Positions 54,571 through 62,692 of a DNA stretch of 64,000 nucleotides are shown one piece after another; within the stretch, counting starts at the first letter, position 1, and each line of letters opens with the position of its first letter. Made by a program: the position numbers and the translations under genes. The stretch is from assembly GCF_947488715.1 (NCBI RefSeq), contig NZ_CANLAG010000003.1, positions 62,001 through 126,000 on the forward strand, in the 5' to 3' direction. This DNA comes from an uncultured Tateyamaria sp. GTDB lineage: Bacteria > Pseudomonadota > Alphaproteobacteria > Rhodobacterales > Rhodobacteraceae. The notes under the pieces were generated by a model, which was given only the letters and a program-made list of their open reading frames with translations, was not told the origin of the DNA and made no database searches.

Positions 54571-56470
54571 CGGATGTTCCTGTCGTGTCTTCGGTCGCTG
54601 CTTCGCCTGTATCGCTTGTTCCCGCGATGGATTCCAGCGTTGTTTCACCTTCGGGCGCAGTCGGAGCAGGGCGGATCAGCTTGAATTCGATGCGGCGGTT
54701 TGCTTCGCGGCCTTCTTCGCCCTCATTGTCCGCGATTGGATCGGTTTCGCCGTAGCCCTTGGCCGAGTAGCTGGCGGTCAGAACGCGCCGCGCACGCAGC
54801 TCGTTCAAAACCGATTGCGCCCGCGCCTGGCTCAGGTTGAGGTTCATTTCCTCGCGGCCCTGGCTGTCCGTATGGCCCTGAATTTCCAACCGGATGTCGC
54901 CACACTCTCGCAGCACTTCGGCGATGTCATCCATCGTCCCAAGCGCAGAGGCGTCGATCGTGGCACTGCTGGGTTCAAATGTGATCTTGGAGCCAGCCAG
55001 AATGCCCGAGATTTCGGCCTCGCATTCATCCGGCGTCGGCAGCGCGGCCACCGGGTCCAGTTTTTCCTGGTAGGTTACGCTGATGTCGAAGTCTTCGGCC
55101 TCACCCAACTTGGTTGCCAAAAGCGACGCGATGGTTGTGCTGGCCTTGGGATTGCCGGTGTTGCCTGACACTGCCACCGTGTCGGGCGTGACGGTCACGG
55201 CGCCGTTGGACAGCTGCGCCAACGCCTCCAAGCCCGTCAGCACCCGCACCGGCCAGCTGTTGGGCAGGTCATCGACGACGCGGGTGGCTGTGTAGACATT
55301 GGCGGACCCAAACGCGGCCTTCGCGTAGCTGTCGGCCACATTGCGCAGGTTGTCATCGGTCAGCCGCCCGCGCAGTTGCACCAGGCCCTCTGGACTGAGG
55401 GTTGCAACGAACTCAGGTGGGCCCTGGTCCGGGTCCACAGTCTCCGGCAGTTTGGCGTATAGGGCAAAGACCTCAGGCAGTTGGTTTTCCAATTCGCCCA
55501 CCACACGGTCAAAATCGCCTTGTGCAGTGCCTTCGGCGGCAACCAAGGTGATGTCGGCGTCGGAAAACGTAATCGTGCCCGCGCCCAGATTGGCCAATGC
55601 GCCGATGGCTTGCTCAACCGCCACGCCCCAGTTCGGGCTGGGCACACCCATGCCAACTGTGCATGTGCCTGGCCCGGTCAGCCCGGCCTCGAATGCTGCG
55701 TTCAAAATGCGCGTACGGCTGGCGTCTGTGTCCGCAGAACAGGCGTCAAAACGTGTGCCCGTGTCATCCTTGACCAACCGCAAGGTGAACGGCGTGATCA
55801 CGGGCCGCGGCGCTGCGATGTCGAGGCGCACGCGCAGTCCGGGTGGTGCGGCCCGGTTCAACTGCGCCTCCAGCTTGGCCTTTTCTTCCGCGCTGTCGGT
55901 GATCGCCGTGATGGCCACGCGACCTGCAGACACCGAAACCTTGGCGCGGGGCAAACGCTCCATCGCGGTCAATGAAAAGCCCAAGGCGTCCGCCCAACCG
56001 TCTGGCGCCGGATAGTCGGCCACCTCGATCAGGTCCGTTACGGGTAAATCACCACTGATCGCACGAACGCGGTCGAGTACGTCGTCGCGGTTGGTCGATG
56101 CAGGCATCAGACCAATGATGGACAGGCCAGCGTCGTTGCGCAGAACCTCAGCGGAGAAACGGGGTGGCGCAATTGCGGCGGCGGCTTCGACTTGCATGTC
56201 GTCAATCACCCGCGCGGCATCCACCACCGTACCTGCCGTGGACAGGGCGGCAAAGCGCACCGCCTCAGTCGGGGCAATCCCGGCCAGTGTGACCTGCAGC
56301 CCATCGGCCTGTACCTCGGCCCATGTCATGCCGCGCCCATCCAGCGCATCACGCACGCCGATCTCTGAACTTTCCTCGATCAGTTTGACGGACAGATTGG
56401 CTGCCACCAGCGACAGCAGGGCTGCGACGGCAAACGTGCCGACAATCACGAGGAGCGAGGACAGGCGCAT
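54557..56470 (-). CDS. OmpA-family protein with BON-like repeats
   Basis: 637 residues. N-terminal hydrophobic anchor or signal (LLVIVGTFAVAALLSLVAANL). A long middle part contains several BON/SIMPL-like alternations of VRFAALSTAGTVVDAARVID type. The C-terminal OmpA domain has ITFEPSSATID and GHTDSQGREEMNLNLS, ARSVL-like ARAQSVLNEL, and NRRIEFKL, so it should bind peptidoglycan. A Thr/Glu-rich low-complexity tail (TSDTGEAATEDTTGTSDEQN) follows. Likely links the inner membrane to the wall. Confidence 0.85.
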   Translation of the reverse strand: MRLSSLLVIVGTFAVAALLSLVAANLSVKLIEESSEIGVRDALDGRGMTWAEVQADGLQVTLAGIAPTEAVRFAALSTAGTVVDAARVIDDMQVEAAAAIAPPRFSAEVLRNDAGLSIIGLMPASTNRDDVLDRVRAISGDLPVTDLIEVADYPAPDGWADALGFSLTAMERLPRAKVSVSAGRVAITAITDSAEEKAKLEAQLNRAAPPGLRVRLDIAAPRPVITPFTLRLVKDDTGTRFDACSADTDASRTRILNAAFEAGLTGPGTCTVGMGVPSPNWGVAVEQAIGALANLGAGTITFSDADITLVAAEGTAQGDFDRVVGELENQLPEVFALYAKLPETVDPDQGPPEFVATLSPEGLVQLRGRLTDDNLRNVADSYAKAAFGSANVYTATRVVDDLPNSWPVRVLTGLEALAQLSNGAVTVTPDTVAVSGNTGNPKASTTIASLLATKLGEAEDFDISVTYQEKLDPVAALPTPDECEAEISGILAGSKITFEPSSATIDASALGTMDDIAEVLRECGDIRLEIQGHTDSQGREEMNLNLSQARAQSVLNELRARRVLTASYSAKGYGETDPIADNEGEEGREANRRIEFKLIRPAPTAPEGETTLESIAGTSDTGEAATEDTTGTSDEQN

Positions 56471-56531
56471 GGGCGGGCCTTTGCTTGGGGTCAGTCGTAT
56501 TGGGTCTAAGCCCCTTGGCGGCTTGTTTCAA

Positions 56532-57494
56532 TCAAACGAGCAGCGCGGCGCAAAAAAACACGAGCGGAATCATGCCGGTGTCGCGATTGGACCGAAAAAG
56601 CTGGAGGCATTTGTCCGGGTTTTCGATGTCGAGGCCGCGCAATTGCCACGCCATGTGCCATCCCATGGCCCACGGTCCACCCAGCGCAATCACCAGCGCC
56701 AGCACCGATGCCTCGTCCAGCATGGCAAAAATCACGGCAATTCCCATCAGGCCCACGGTCGCCATGAGAAACCGGCGCAGCCACGGAGCCGTGTTCGCAC
56801 CAAAGAGCCGTGCAGTGGACTTGATGCCGATCAAGGCGTCATCTTCCGTATCCTGATGCGCGTAAATCGTGTCGTAAAACAGTGTCCAGGCAATGCCCGC
56901 CAGATACAAAACAACTGCCGGTGCCTCGAGTTTGCCGGTATGCGCCGTCCAAGCCAGCAACGCCCCCCAGTTGAATGCCAGTCCCAAAAAGACCTGTGGC
57001 CACCACGTGAACCTTTTGGCGAACGGGTAGACGGCGACCGGCACCAAGGCCAAGACGCCCAGCAGGATCGCGTTGATATGAAACGTCAACAATATGCCAA
57101 AGGCGATCAGGGCCTGCGCGCACATCCATGCGACGGCACCCCGCACGCTGACCTGCCCCGAAGGGATCGGCCGCGACCGCGTGCGTTCCACCTTGTCGTC
57201 AAAATCGCGGTCGGTGATGTCGTTCCACGTGCAACCCGCTCCGCGCATCAACCACGCCCCCAGCGCACAGCCGATGGCGATCCACGCATCTTCCCATCGG
57301 GGGGACTGATCGTGCAGCATCGCCAGAACCAACCCCCACCAGCACGGCAACAACAACAGCCACGTGCCAATGGGCCGGTCCGCGCGGCTCAGCCGCAAAT
57401 AGGGGCGCGTTGCCGCCGGGGCATAGGTGTCCACCCAATTGCCTTTTACCGCATCCGCGACGTGACCATCTGGTGATGGGCTCAGGTTGGTCAT
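56532..57494 (-). CDS. ubiA: 4-hydroxybenzoate polyprenyltransferase
   Basis: 320 residues. Attaches the polyprenyl chain in ubiquinone synthesis. Asp-rich metal sites: NDITDRDFD at 91-99 and DTIYAHQDTEDD in the second half. Eight or nine hydrophobic helices. Its ATG lies only 11 bases from the divergent rsmE start, so its promoter must lie inside rsmE. Confidence 0.93.
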   Translation of the reverse strand: MTNLSPSPDGHVADAVKGNWVDTYAPAATRPYLRLSRADRPIGTWLLLLPCWWGLVLAMLHDQSPRWEDAWIAIGCALGAWLMRGAGCTWNDITDRDFDDKVERTRSRPIPSGQVSVRGAVAWMCAQALIAFGILLTFHINAILLGVLALVPVAVYPFAKRFTWWPQVFLGLAFNWGALLAWTAHTGKLEAPAVVLYLAGIAWTLFYDTIYAHQDTEDDALIGIKSTARLFGANTAPWLRRFLMATVGLMGIAVIFAMLDEASVLALVIALGGPWAMGWHMAWQLRGLDIENPDKCLQLFRSNRDTGMIPLVFFCAALLV

Positions 57495-57505
57495 ATGTAG
57501 GCCTT

Positions 57506-58231
57506 ATGAGTGAAGCGAAAGTCCGCCTTTATGTAGATCACCCTTTGGGTGCTGCGCAATCTGTCGTCCTGTCGCGGGATCAGGCGCATTATCTGTTTGG
57601 GGTCATGCGCCTTGGCGTTGGGGCGGCGGTTTTGCTGTTCAACAGCCACGACGGCGAATGGCGCGCCACTGTGACTGAGGCGGGCAAGCGTGGCGGTGTG
57701 TTGCAGTGCGACGTCCAAACCGCTCAATTGCAGATGCCGCCGGACCTGTGGCTGATCTTTGCGCCGATCAAAAAGGCACGTACCGATTTCATCGTAGAAA
57801 AGGCGACTGAAATGGGCGCACGGCGCATCGTGCCGGTGCAAACCGCGTTCACGAATGCGGGCCGTATTCAACAATCGCGGCTTCAGGCCCACGCGGTCGA
57901 AGCAGCAGAGCAATGCGGCGGCACATTTGTCCCCGAAGTTACGGACTTGGCGCGATTGGACCGGGTCTTGGCCGATCTCGGTGACCGGCAGTTGATGTTC
58001 TGTGACGAGGCGCTCGCTGGTGCATCTGCGGCGTCAGCATTGCCGGGTATTTCAGGGCCCTGGGCCATTCTGATTGGCCCCGAAGGTGGGTTTTCAGAGG
58101 CCGAGCGCGCCCGCCTGCATGCACGTGAAACGGCGCACCCGGTCCAGTTGGGGCCGCGCATCCTGCGTGCTGACACGGCCGCTGTGGCCGCGTTGACGGT
58201 CTGGCAACAACAATTGGGGGACTGGGCGTGA
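57506..58231 (+). CDS. rsmE: 16S rRNA (uracil1498-N3)-methyltransferase
   Basis: 241 residues from the ATG at 57506. SPOUT-type trefoil knot methyltransferase. Family blocks: RDQAHYLFGVMRLGVG, KKARTDFIVEKATEMGARRI, EAAEQCGGT and the knot GPWAILIGPEGGFSEAE with LGPRILRADTAAVAAL. Overlaps the GNAT gene by 4 bases. Confidence 0.94.
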   Translation: MSEAKVRLYVDHPLGAAQSVVLSRDQAHYLFGVMRLGVGAAVLLFNSHDGEWRATVTEAGKRGGVLQCDVQTAQLQMPPDLWLIFAPIKKARTDFIVEKATEMGARRIVPVQTAFTNAGRIQQSRLQAHAVEAAEQCGGTFVPEVTDLARLDRVLADLGDRQLMFCDEALAGASAASALPGISGPWAILIGPEGGFSEAERARLHARETAHPVQLGPRILRADTAAVAALTVWQQQLGDWA

Positions 58232-59109
58232 CAGGCCCATCCCCAGGCATCTTGCGGCAGGCGACGACACAAGACGTTGTGAAGATGGACGAATTTCTGG
58301 CGCGCCACGCTGCGACGTCCATGTTTCTGCGCTCCAATTTGGCAGCATGCGGCACGGATGAAACCAGTCACCCACATGGCACGTCGTTTTTTCTGACAAG
58401 GGATGCGGATGGCGTATCAGGCGTGTTTGGCTTAACAAATGGCGGCTATCTCATGGCCCAGGCACCAGCGGCACAACCGGCGGAATGGACCGGTTTCGCA
58501 CAGGCAATCAGCGGCAGGACAGTCCGGGGTATGACTGGCGTTCCGGCCCAGGTTCAGGCGTGCCTTGCCGCCTGTGGTCTGGCGCACGGGCCATTCCAAC
58601 TGCTCGCGGACGAGCCGCTTTATCATCTGAACATCGCTGACCTTGTGGACCACCCCGCCGACGTACGAACGCCGCATGCGGGTGATGTGCCGATGCTGAA
58701 ACAGTGGTTTACGGCCTACGAGACAGACACCGGCATGGCCCCACCGACAGATGCGCCTACTGACAGCGCCTGCGCGCGGGCGGCGGCGGCCATCGGTGCC
58801 GCACACATTGTCATTCTGGAGGACGCAGGCCAGCCCGTTGCGATGGCCGCGATCAATGCCCACGTGGCTGACATGGTACAAATCGGCGGCGTCTTTACCC
58901 CGGATGGGCTGCGCGGGCGCGGGTATGCCCGACGCGCCGTCGCAGGTCTGTTGCGTCGTGCCGCGATACAGGACGGCGCGGCACAGTCCGTTCTCTTTGC
59001 CAACAATACTGCGGCGGCTCATGCCTATGAGGCGCTTGGCTATCAACGGGTCGGGGACTACCGTGTGGCCTTGCTGGCTGCCCCAACCGAGATCGGAGAT
59101 CACGCATGA
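58228..59109 (+). CDS. GNAT family acetyltransferase
   Basis: 293 residues from a GTG at 58228 in a GTGA overlap with rsmE. The N-terminal half (TTQDVVKMDEFLARHAATSMF) is a family-specific extension. The C-terminal GNAT core has MVQIGGVFTPDGLRGRGYARRAVAG, the acetyl-CoA P-loop, then NNTAAAHAYEALGYQRVGD. Substrate unknown. Overlaps the next gene by 4 bases. Confidence 0.85.
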   Translation: MTGPSPGILRQATTQDVVKMDEFLARHAATSMFLRSNLAACGTDETSHPHGTSFFLTRDADGVSGVFGLTNGGYLMAQAPAAQPAEWTGFAQAISGRTVRGMTGVPAQVQACLAACGLAHGPFQLLADEPLYHLNIADLVDHPADVRTPHAGDVPMLKQWFTAYETDTGMAPPTDAPTDSACARAAAAIGAAHIVILEDAGQPVAMAAINAHVADMVQIGGVFTPDGLRGRGYARRAVAGLLRRAAIQDGAAQSVLFANNTAAAHAYEALGYQRVGDYRVALLAAPTEIGDHA

Positions 59110-59642
59110 GCTTTGTCAGACCCGAGGCCAACGCGGCCATGTGGCGGTGGCGCGAAGTGCTGGTTGGCATTGCACTCGCGGTGCTTGCGCTTTGGTGGTT
59201 GGCCGGTCCGCGTGGGCTCTTGGGATGGATCGCACCTGTCCTGCTGGTTGGCGCAGGCGCGCTGATCGTGATCGGGTTGCAGCGCGGGCGCTTTCGTGGC
59301 GCGGGCGGGGGCCTGGGGACTGTACAGGTCGACGAAGGGCAAGTGACCTATTTTGGCCCACTCACCGGCGGCACAATCGCGATGCGCGAATTGGCACGGC
59401 TGACGCTCGACGGTGCGCAACGGCCTGCGCATTGGCTGTTGCAGCAACCTGAACATCCCCCGTTGTTGATCCCTGTGGATGCGGACGGGGCCGACGCGCT
59501 CTTTGACGCTTTTGCGGCTCTGCCGGGGCTCAAGACCGAACATATGTTGGCCCAGTTGCGCGCGGCACCCGCCGCACCCGTGGTTATCTGGGAACGCGCC
59601 GCGCCGACGCTGGCACAGATGGAACCACTGGGCCGCGCCTGA
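59106..59642 (+). CDS. Membrane protein of unknown function
   Basis: 178 residues; ATGA overlap with the GNAT gene. Two hydrophobic helices at about 18-34 (EVLVGIALAVLALWWLA) and 38-57. A cytoplasmic part holds GTVQVDEGQVTYFGPLTGG, IAMRELARLTLDG and repeated PAAP near the end. Resembles in layout the protein at 14518-15015. Last gene before gshA. Confidence 0.65.
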   Translation: MSFVRPEANAAMWRWREVLVGIALAVLALWWLAGPRGLLGWIAPVLLVGAGALIVIGLQRGRFRGAGGGLGTVQVDEGQVTYFGPLTGGTIAMRELARLTLDGAQRPAHWLLQQPEHPPLLIPVDADGADALFDAFAALPGLKTEHMLAQLRAAPAAPVVIWERAAPTLAQMEPLGRA

Positions 59643-59694
59643 GGCTCTGCACCTGCGCGCACATCCCCGTGACCTGACGCACGGCGAGGGCGCA

Positions 59695-59755
59695 TTGACA
59701 CCCCCGGCAAATCCCAGCATGCCTTGACCCTAAGAACAACCGTGGAGCGCCCCTC
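59695..59755 (+). promoter_or_regulatory. Promoter candidate before gshA
   Basis: A perfect -35 hexamer TTGACA is at 59695-59700 in the 113-base gap before gshA. No good -10 hexamer at 17 bases was found (CATGCC lies there). The ribosome site GTGGAGC follows at 59741-59747. Confidence 0.25.
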
Positions 59756-61126
59756 ATGTCCATTCCTCAATCCGGCGGCGGGCCGATCGAACACCACGAC
59801 CAGTTGGCCCAATACCTCGCAGACGGGTGCAAACCCAAATCAGATTGGCGCATCGGGACCGAGCACGAGAAATTCGGCTACTGCCGCGACACGTTGAAAC
59901 CCTTGCCGTTTGAGGGCGCGCGCTCCATCGAGGCGGTGCTCGGTGCGTTGCGGGATCGGCACGGCTGGCTCGAACTGCGTGAGGCGGGCAAGCTGACCGG
60001 GCTGGAAAAGGATGGCGCGAACATCTCTCTGGAACCGGGTGGCGCGCTGGAGCTGTCGGGCGCCCCGCTCGAGACGATCCACGAAACCTGCGACGAGGTG
60101 AACAGCCACCTGCGCGAAGTTATGGACATCGCCAATGAGATCGGCGTGGGCTTTATCGGTCTGGGCGCAGCCCCACACTGGAGCCACGAGGAAATGCCCC
60201 TCATGCCCAAGGGGCGCTACAAGCTGATGGACGCCTATATGGGCAAGGTCGGCACGATGGGCCGTACCATGATGCGCCGCACCTGCACCGTGCAGGTGAA
60301 CCTCGATTTCAGTTCCGAGGCGGACATGGTGCAAAAGATGCGCGTGGCCGTGGCGTTGCAGCCCGTTGCCGTGGCCCTCTTTGCCAATTCCCCGTTCTTC
60401 GAGGGTGGGCTGAACGGTCACAAAAGCTGGCGCAGCCGCGTGTGGCGCGATCTGGATCCGGCGCGCACGGGCATGATCCCGTTCATCTTCGAGGATGGGT
60501 TCGGGTTCGAGGCATGGGTGCAATATGCGCTCGATGTGCCAATGTACTTTGTCTACCGCGACGGCAAATACATCGACGCACTGGGCATGTCGTTCCGCGA
60601 TTTCCTCAAGGGCAAATTGCCCGCCCTCCCCGGTGAGACACCGACGCTCAGCGACTGGGCGGATCACCTGACCACCGCATTCCCCGAGGCGCGGGTCAAG
60701 AAGTTCATCGAAATGCGCGGTGCCGACGGCGGCCCTTGGCGGCGTCTGTGCGCTCTGCCTGCGTTCTGGGTGGGCCTGACTTATGATCAAACGGCGCTGG
60801 ATGCGGCGTGGGATCTGGTCAAAGGGCTGGATGCCGAGACCCGCGAAGGTTTGCGTGTGGCGGCCTCGGTCGACGGGTTGCAAGCCGAAGTAAACGGCGT
60901 CCGCATGCACGATCTGGCGCGCGAGGCCGTGGCGATTTCCCATGCCGGTCTCAAGGCGCGCGCGCGGCCCGGTGCCGGTGGCCTGATCCCGGACGAAACA
61001 CATTTTTTGAACGCGCTTCAGGAAAGTGTCGAAACCGGCAAAGTCCCGGCGGATGAATTGATCGAACGGTTCCACGGCGATTGGGACGGCGATGTCACGC
61101 GGGTGTTTGCGGACTATTCCTACTGA
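59756..61126 (+). CDS. gshA: Glutamate--cysteine ligase
   Basis: 456 residues. First step of glutathione synthesis in the cytoplasm. The plant/alphaproteobacterial-type ligase, as judged from FGYCRDTLKPL, EPGGALELSGAPLETIH, CTVQVNLDFSSEADMV and PFIFEDGFGFEAWVQYALD. The length fits that class. Independent of its upstream neighbours across 113 bases. Confidence 0.93.
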   Translation: MSIPQSGGGPIEHHDQLAQYLADGCKPKSDWRIGTEHEKFGYCRDTLKPLPFEGARSIEAVLGALRDRHGWLELREAGKLTGLEKDGANISLEPGGALELSGAPLETIHETCDEVNSHLREVMDIANEIGVGFIGLGAAPHWSHEEMPLMPKGRYKLMDAYMGKVGTMGRTMMRRTCTVQVNLDFSSEADMVQKMRVAVALQPVAVALFANSPFFEGGLNGHKSWRSRVWRDLDPARTGMIPFIFEDGFGFEAWVQYALDVPMYFVYRDGKYIDALGMSFRDFLKGKLPALPGETPTLSDWADHLTTAFPEARVKKFIEMRGADGGPWRRLCALPAFWVGLTYDQTALDAAWDLVKGLDAETREGLRVAASVDGLQAEVNGVRMHDLAREAVAISHAGLKARARPGAGGLIPDETHFLNALQESVETGKVPADELIERFHGDWDGDVTRVFADYSY

Positions 61127-61131
61127 CGAAA

Positions 61132-61199
61132 GGTGCGCGATGAACGCGCACCCTACGGCCTGTGTGCCGGCTGTGTAGGGTGCGCATTTACTGCGCACC
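61132..61199. repeat. REP-like palindromic repeat pair
   Basis: GGTGCGC-N7-GCGCACC occurs twice (61132-61152 and 61179-61199), and GCGCACCCTAC (61146-61156) is the inverse of GTAGGGTGCGC (61175-61185), so the unit folds into alternative larger hairpins. It fills the 85-base gap between convergent gshA and the membrane-protein gene. This looks like an extragenic palindrome of the BIME kind; copies elsewhere in the genome would confirm. Confidence 0.6.
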
Positions 61200-61211
61200 G
61201 CTCTCTTCAAC

Positions 61212-61583
61212 TTATTTCGCCGGTGCAGCAACCATCGGTTCAGGCGCGGGTTGATCGGGCACAAATGGCGGTGCCAACACCGCACGCAGGGTGCCGATTG
61301 CATGGGTGAACCCTAGCCCCAGGCACAACGCGGCCAAGCCGAGCGCCAGCATCAGCGCCGCATAGGGCGCGTCCGGCAGCACAAACAGGCCCGCTCCGAT
61401 CAGAATGACACCCCCTGCACCGATGGCGGCAAAGCCGGTCGCCACAGTGATCCCTGCGGCATGCGCCCTTTCAGGGCCTGCATCGCAGATTTCCGCCAGT
61501 GCCGCGATCCGCAGGATCATGACGGCCAGTGCCGCAACAGCACCCAAGGCAAGGTTAAAGTAGACAAGGCTGATGGTCAGCAT
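61212..61583 (-). CDS. Small membrane protein of unknown function
   Basis: 123 residues with four hydrophobic segments (ISLVYFNLALGAVAALAVMI, GFAAIGAGGVILIGAGLFVL, AALMLALGLAALCLGLGF) and a Pro-rich C-terminal tail (FVPDQPAPEPM). Downstream of a GbsR-like regulator and a second membrane protein in the same direction, 12 bases after it. No family recognised. Confidence 0.65.
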   Translation of the reverse strand: MLTISLVYFNLALGAVAALAVMILRIAALAEICDAGPERAHAAGITVATGFAAIGAGGVILIGAGLFVLPDAPYAALMLALGLAALCLGLGFTHAIGTLRAVLAPPFVPDQPAPEPMVAAPAK

Positions 61584-61595
61584 GGTGTATTCCTT

Positions 61596-62048
61596 TCAGT
61601 TTATGAGAAACGGAGGCAGAGGCTGGCGCGACAGGTCGCTGCGCCAACGATTGTAGAGCATGCCAAAGGTTGCGCCCCAGATCAGGGCGAACCCGGCAAC
61701 AAACACACTCGCAATGGCCAGAGCGGGCAAGGTATCCACGTCACCGGTTATCAGCATCACAGGGGCTGCGATCCCGCAGCCGATGATCGCGGCCAAAAGG
61801 GCCAACTGGCCCGCGCCGTTTGGCGTACCGGGGTGACGGTGCAAGTAGATCAACAAGATCGGCGTGCCAAAGACGAGATAGGCAGGGCCGCCAAAGATCA
61901 GGGCAAAGACGGGGATACCAAAAACCCAAAACCCCAAGACCGCCACCAAAACAGGCGCGCCAATCAACGCCCCCGCAAAGGCAACAGGATCAATTGCGTA
62001 TCTCGGACCTTGTGCAATCCTTTCAGCAACTTTCAACGTTTCTGTCAT
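61596..62048 (-). CDS. Membrane protein of unknown function
   Basis: 150 residues. I chose the ATG at 62048, which has GGAGA 7-8 bases upstream; an ATG at 62063 lacks a ribosome site. Four hydrophobic segments, e.g. FAGALIGAPVLVAVLGFWVF, PAYLVFGTPILLIYLH, ALLAAIIGCGIAAPVMLITG and FVAGFALIWGATFGMLYN. It lies 24 bases after the regulator gene, so it is probably the regulated product. Confidence 0.65.
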   Translation of the reverse strand: MTETLKVAERIAQGPRYAIDPVAFAGALIGAPVLVAVLGFWVFGIPVFALIFGGPAYLVFGTPILLIYLHRHPGTPNGAGQLALLAAIIGCGIAAPVMLITGDVDTLPALAIASVFVAGFALIWGATFGMLYNRWRSDLSRQPLPPFLIN

Positions 62049-62072
62049 CAGAGAAATCTCCATCCAAATTTT

Positions 62073-62609
62073 TTAGTCGGGCGACTTGGCCTTGGGCAAG
62101 AACCGCGCAATGCGCGCACCCATCTTGACCAATGCCAACTGTACGGACCGGGGCAGGCGGTTCACCTCTGCGTACCAGTCGTCGAACATCTGCATCGTTT
62201 CCAACGTGTCGGCGATGCGCGCCTTGACAGCGGTGGGCGTGGCGTCGGCCTCGGCCTCCTGCCGCACCTTCTGCAAGGCTTTCAGAGTGGGGGCATATTC
62301 GCGCGCCCGGCGGCTTTCCACGACGGTATGCACCAGGTCGAACATGTCGCGGATCGAATGAAAATGGTCCCGACGATCCCCCAATTTGCGCGAGCTGTGG
62401 ACCAAGCCAAGGCTTTGCAACTCTTTCAGGCCGGTCGATACGTTGGACCGGGCAAGGTTCAGCAACTCACAGATATCATCCGCACTCAGCGGGTCCGGCG
62501 AAATGTGCAACAGCGCGTGAATCTGCGCCACCGACCGATTGGTCCCCCATTTTTGGCCCATCTCCCCCCAGTGGAGGATAAAGTCTTGCATGGCGGGGGT
62601 CAGGTGCAT
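62073..62609 (-). CDS. GbsR/MarR-type transcriptional regulator
   Basis: 178 residues with a winged helix-turn-helix: ADDICELLNLARSNVSTGLKE is the recognition unit, preceded by IHALLHISPDPLS. The N-terminal FILHWGEMGQKWGTNR matches the GbsR family, which in Bacillus senses choline. Here the neighbours are two small membrane proteins rather than choline enzymes. An 18-base palindrome upstream may be its operator. Confidence 0.8.
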   Translation of the reverse strand: MHLTPAMQDFILHWGEMGQKWGTNRSVAQIHALLHISPDPLSADDICELLNLARSNVSTGLKELQSLGLVHSSRKLGDRRDHFHSIRDMFDLVHTVVESRRAREYAPTLKALQKVRQEAEADATPTAVKARIADTLETMQMFDDWYAEVNRLPRSVQLALVKMGARIARFLPKAKSPD

Positions 62610-62629
62610 CTTTTCGACTCAGGCTGAAT

Positions 62630-62647
62630 TTTCTGTTGTGACAGAAA
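62630..62647. promoter_or_regulatory. Palindromic operator candidate upstream of the GbsR-like gene
   Basis: TTTCTGT-TGTG-ACAGAAA, a perfect inverted repeat with 7-base arms, centred about 29 bases before the regulator start. It overlaps the -10 region of the promoter candidate at 62644-62671, the geometry of an autorepressor site. Confidence 0.55.
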
Positions 62648-62671
62648 TATCAGACATGAATGTAGAGTCAA
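62644..62671 (-). promoter_or_regulatory. Promoter candidate of the GbsR-like unit
   Basis: On the minus strand TTGACT (62671-62666) is five of six to the -35 consensus, and TATTTC (62649-62644) lies 16 bases further as a weak -10. The palindrome at 62630-62647 overlaps the -10. Confidence 0.4.
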
Positions 62672-62692
62672 CGCAATTCGACCGCAGGTGCG

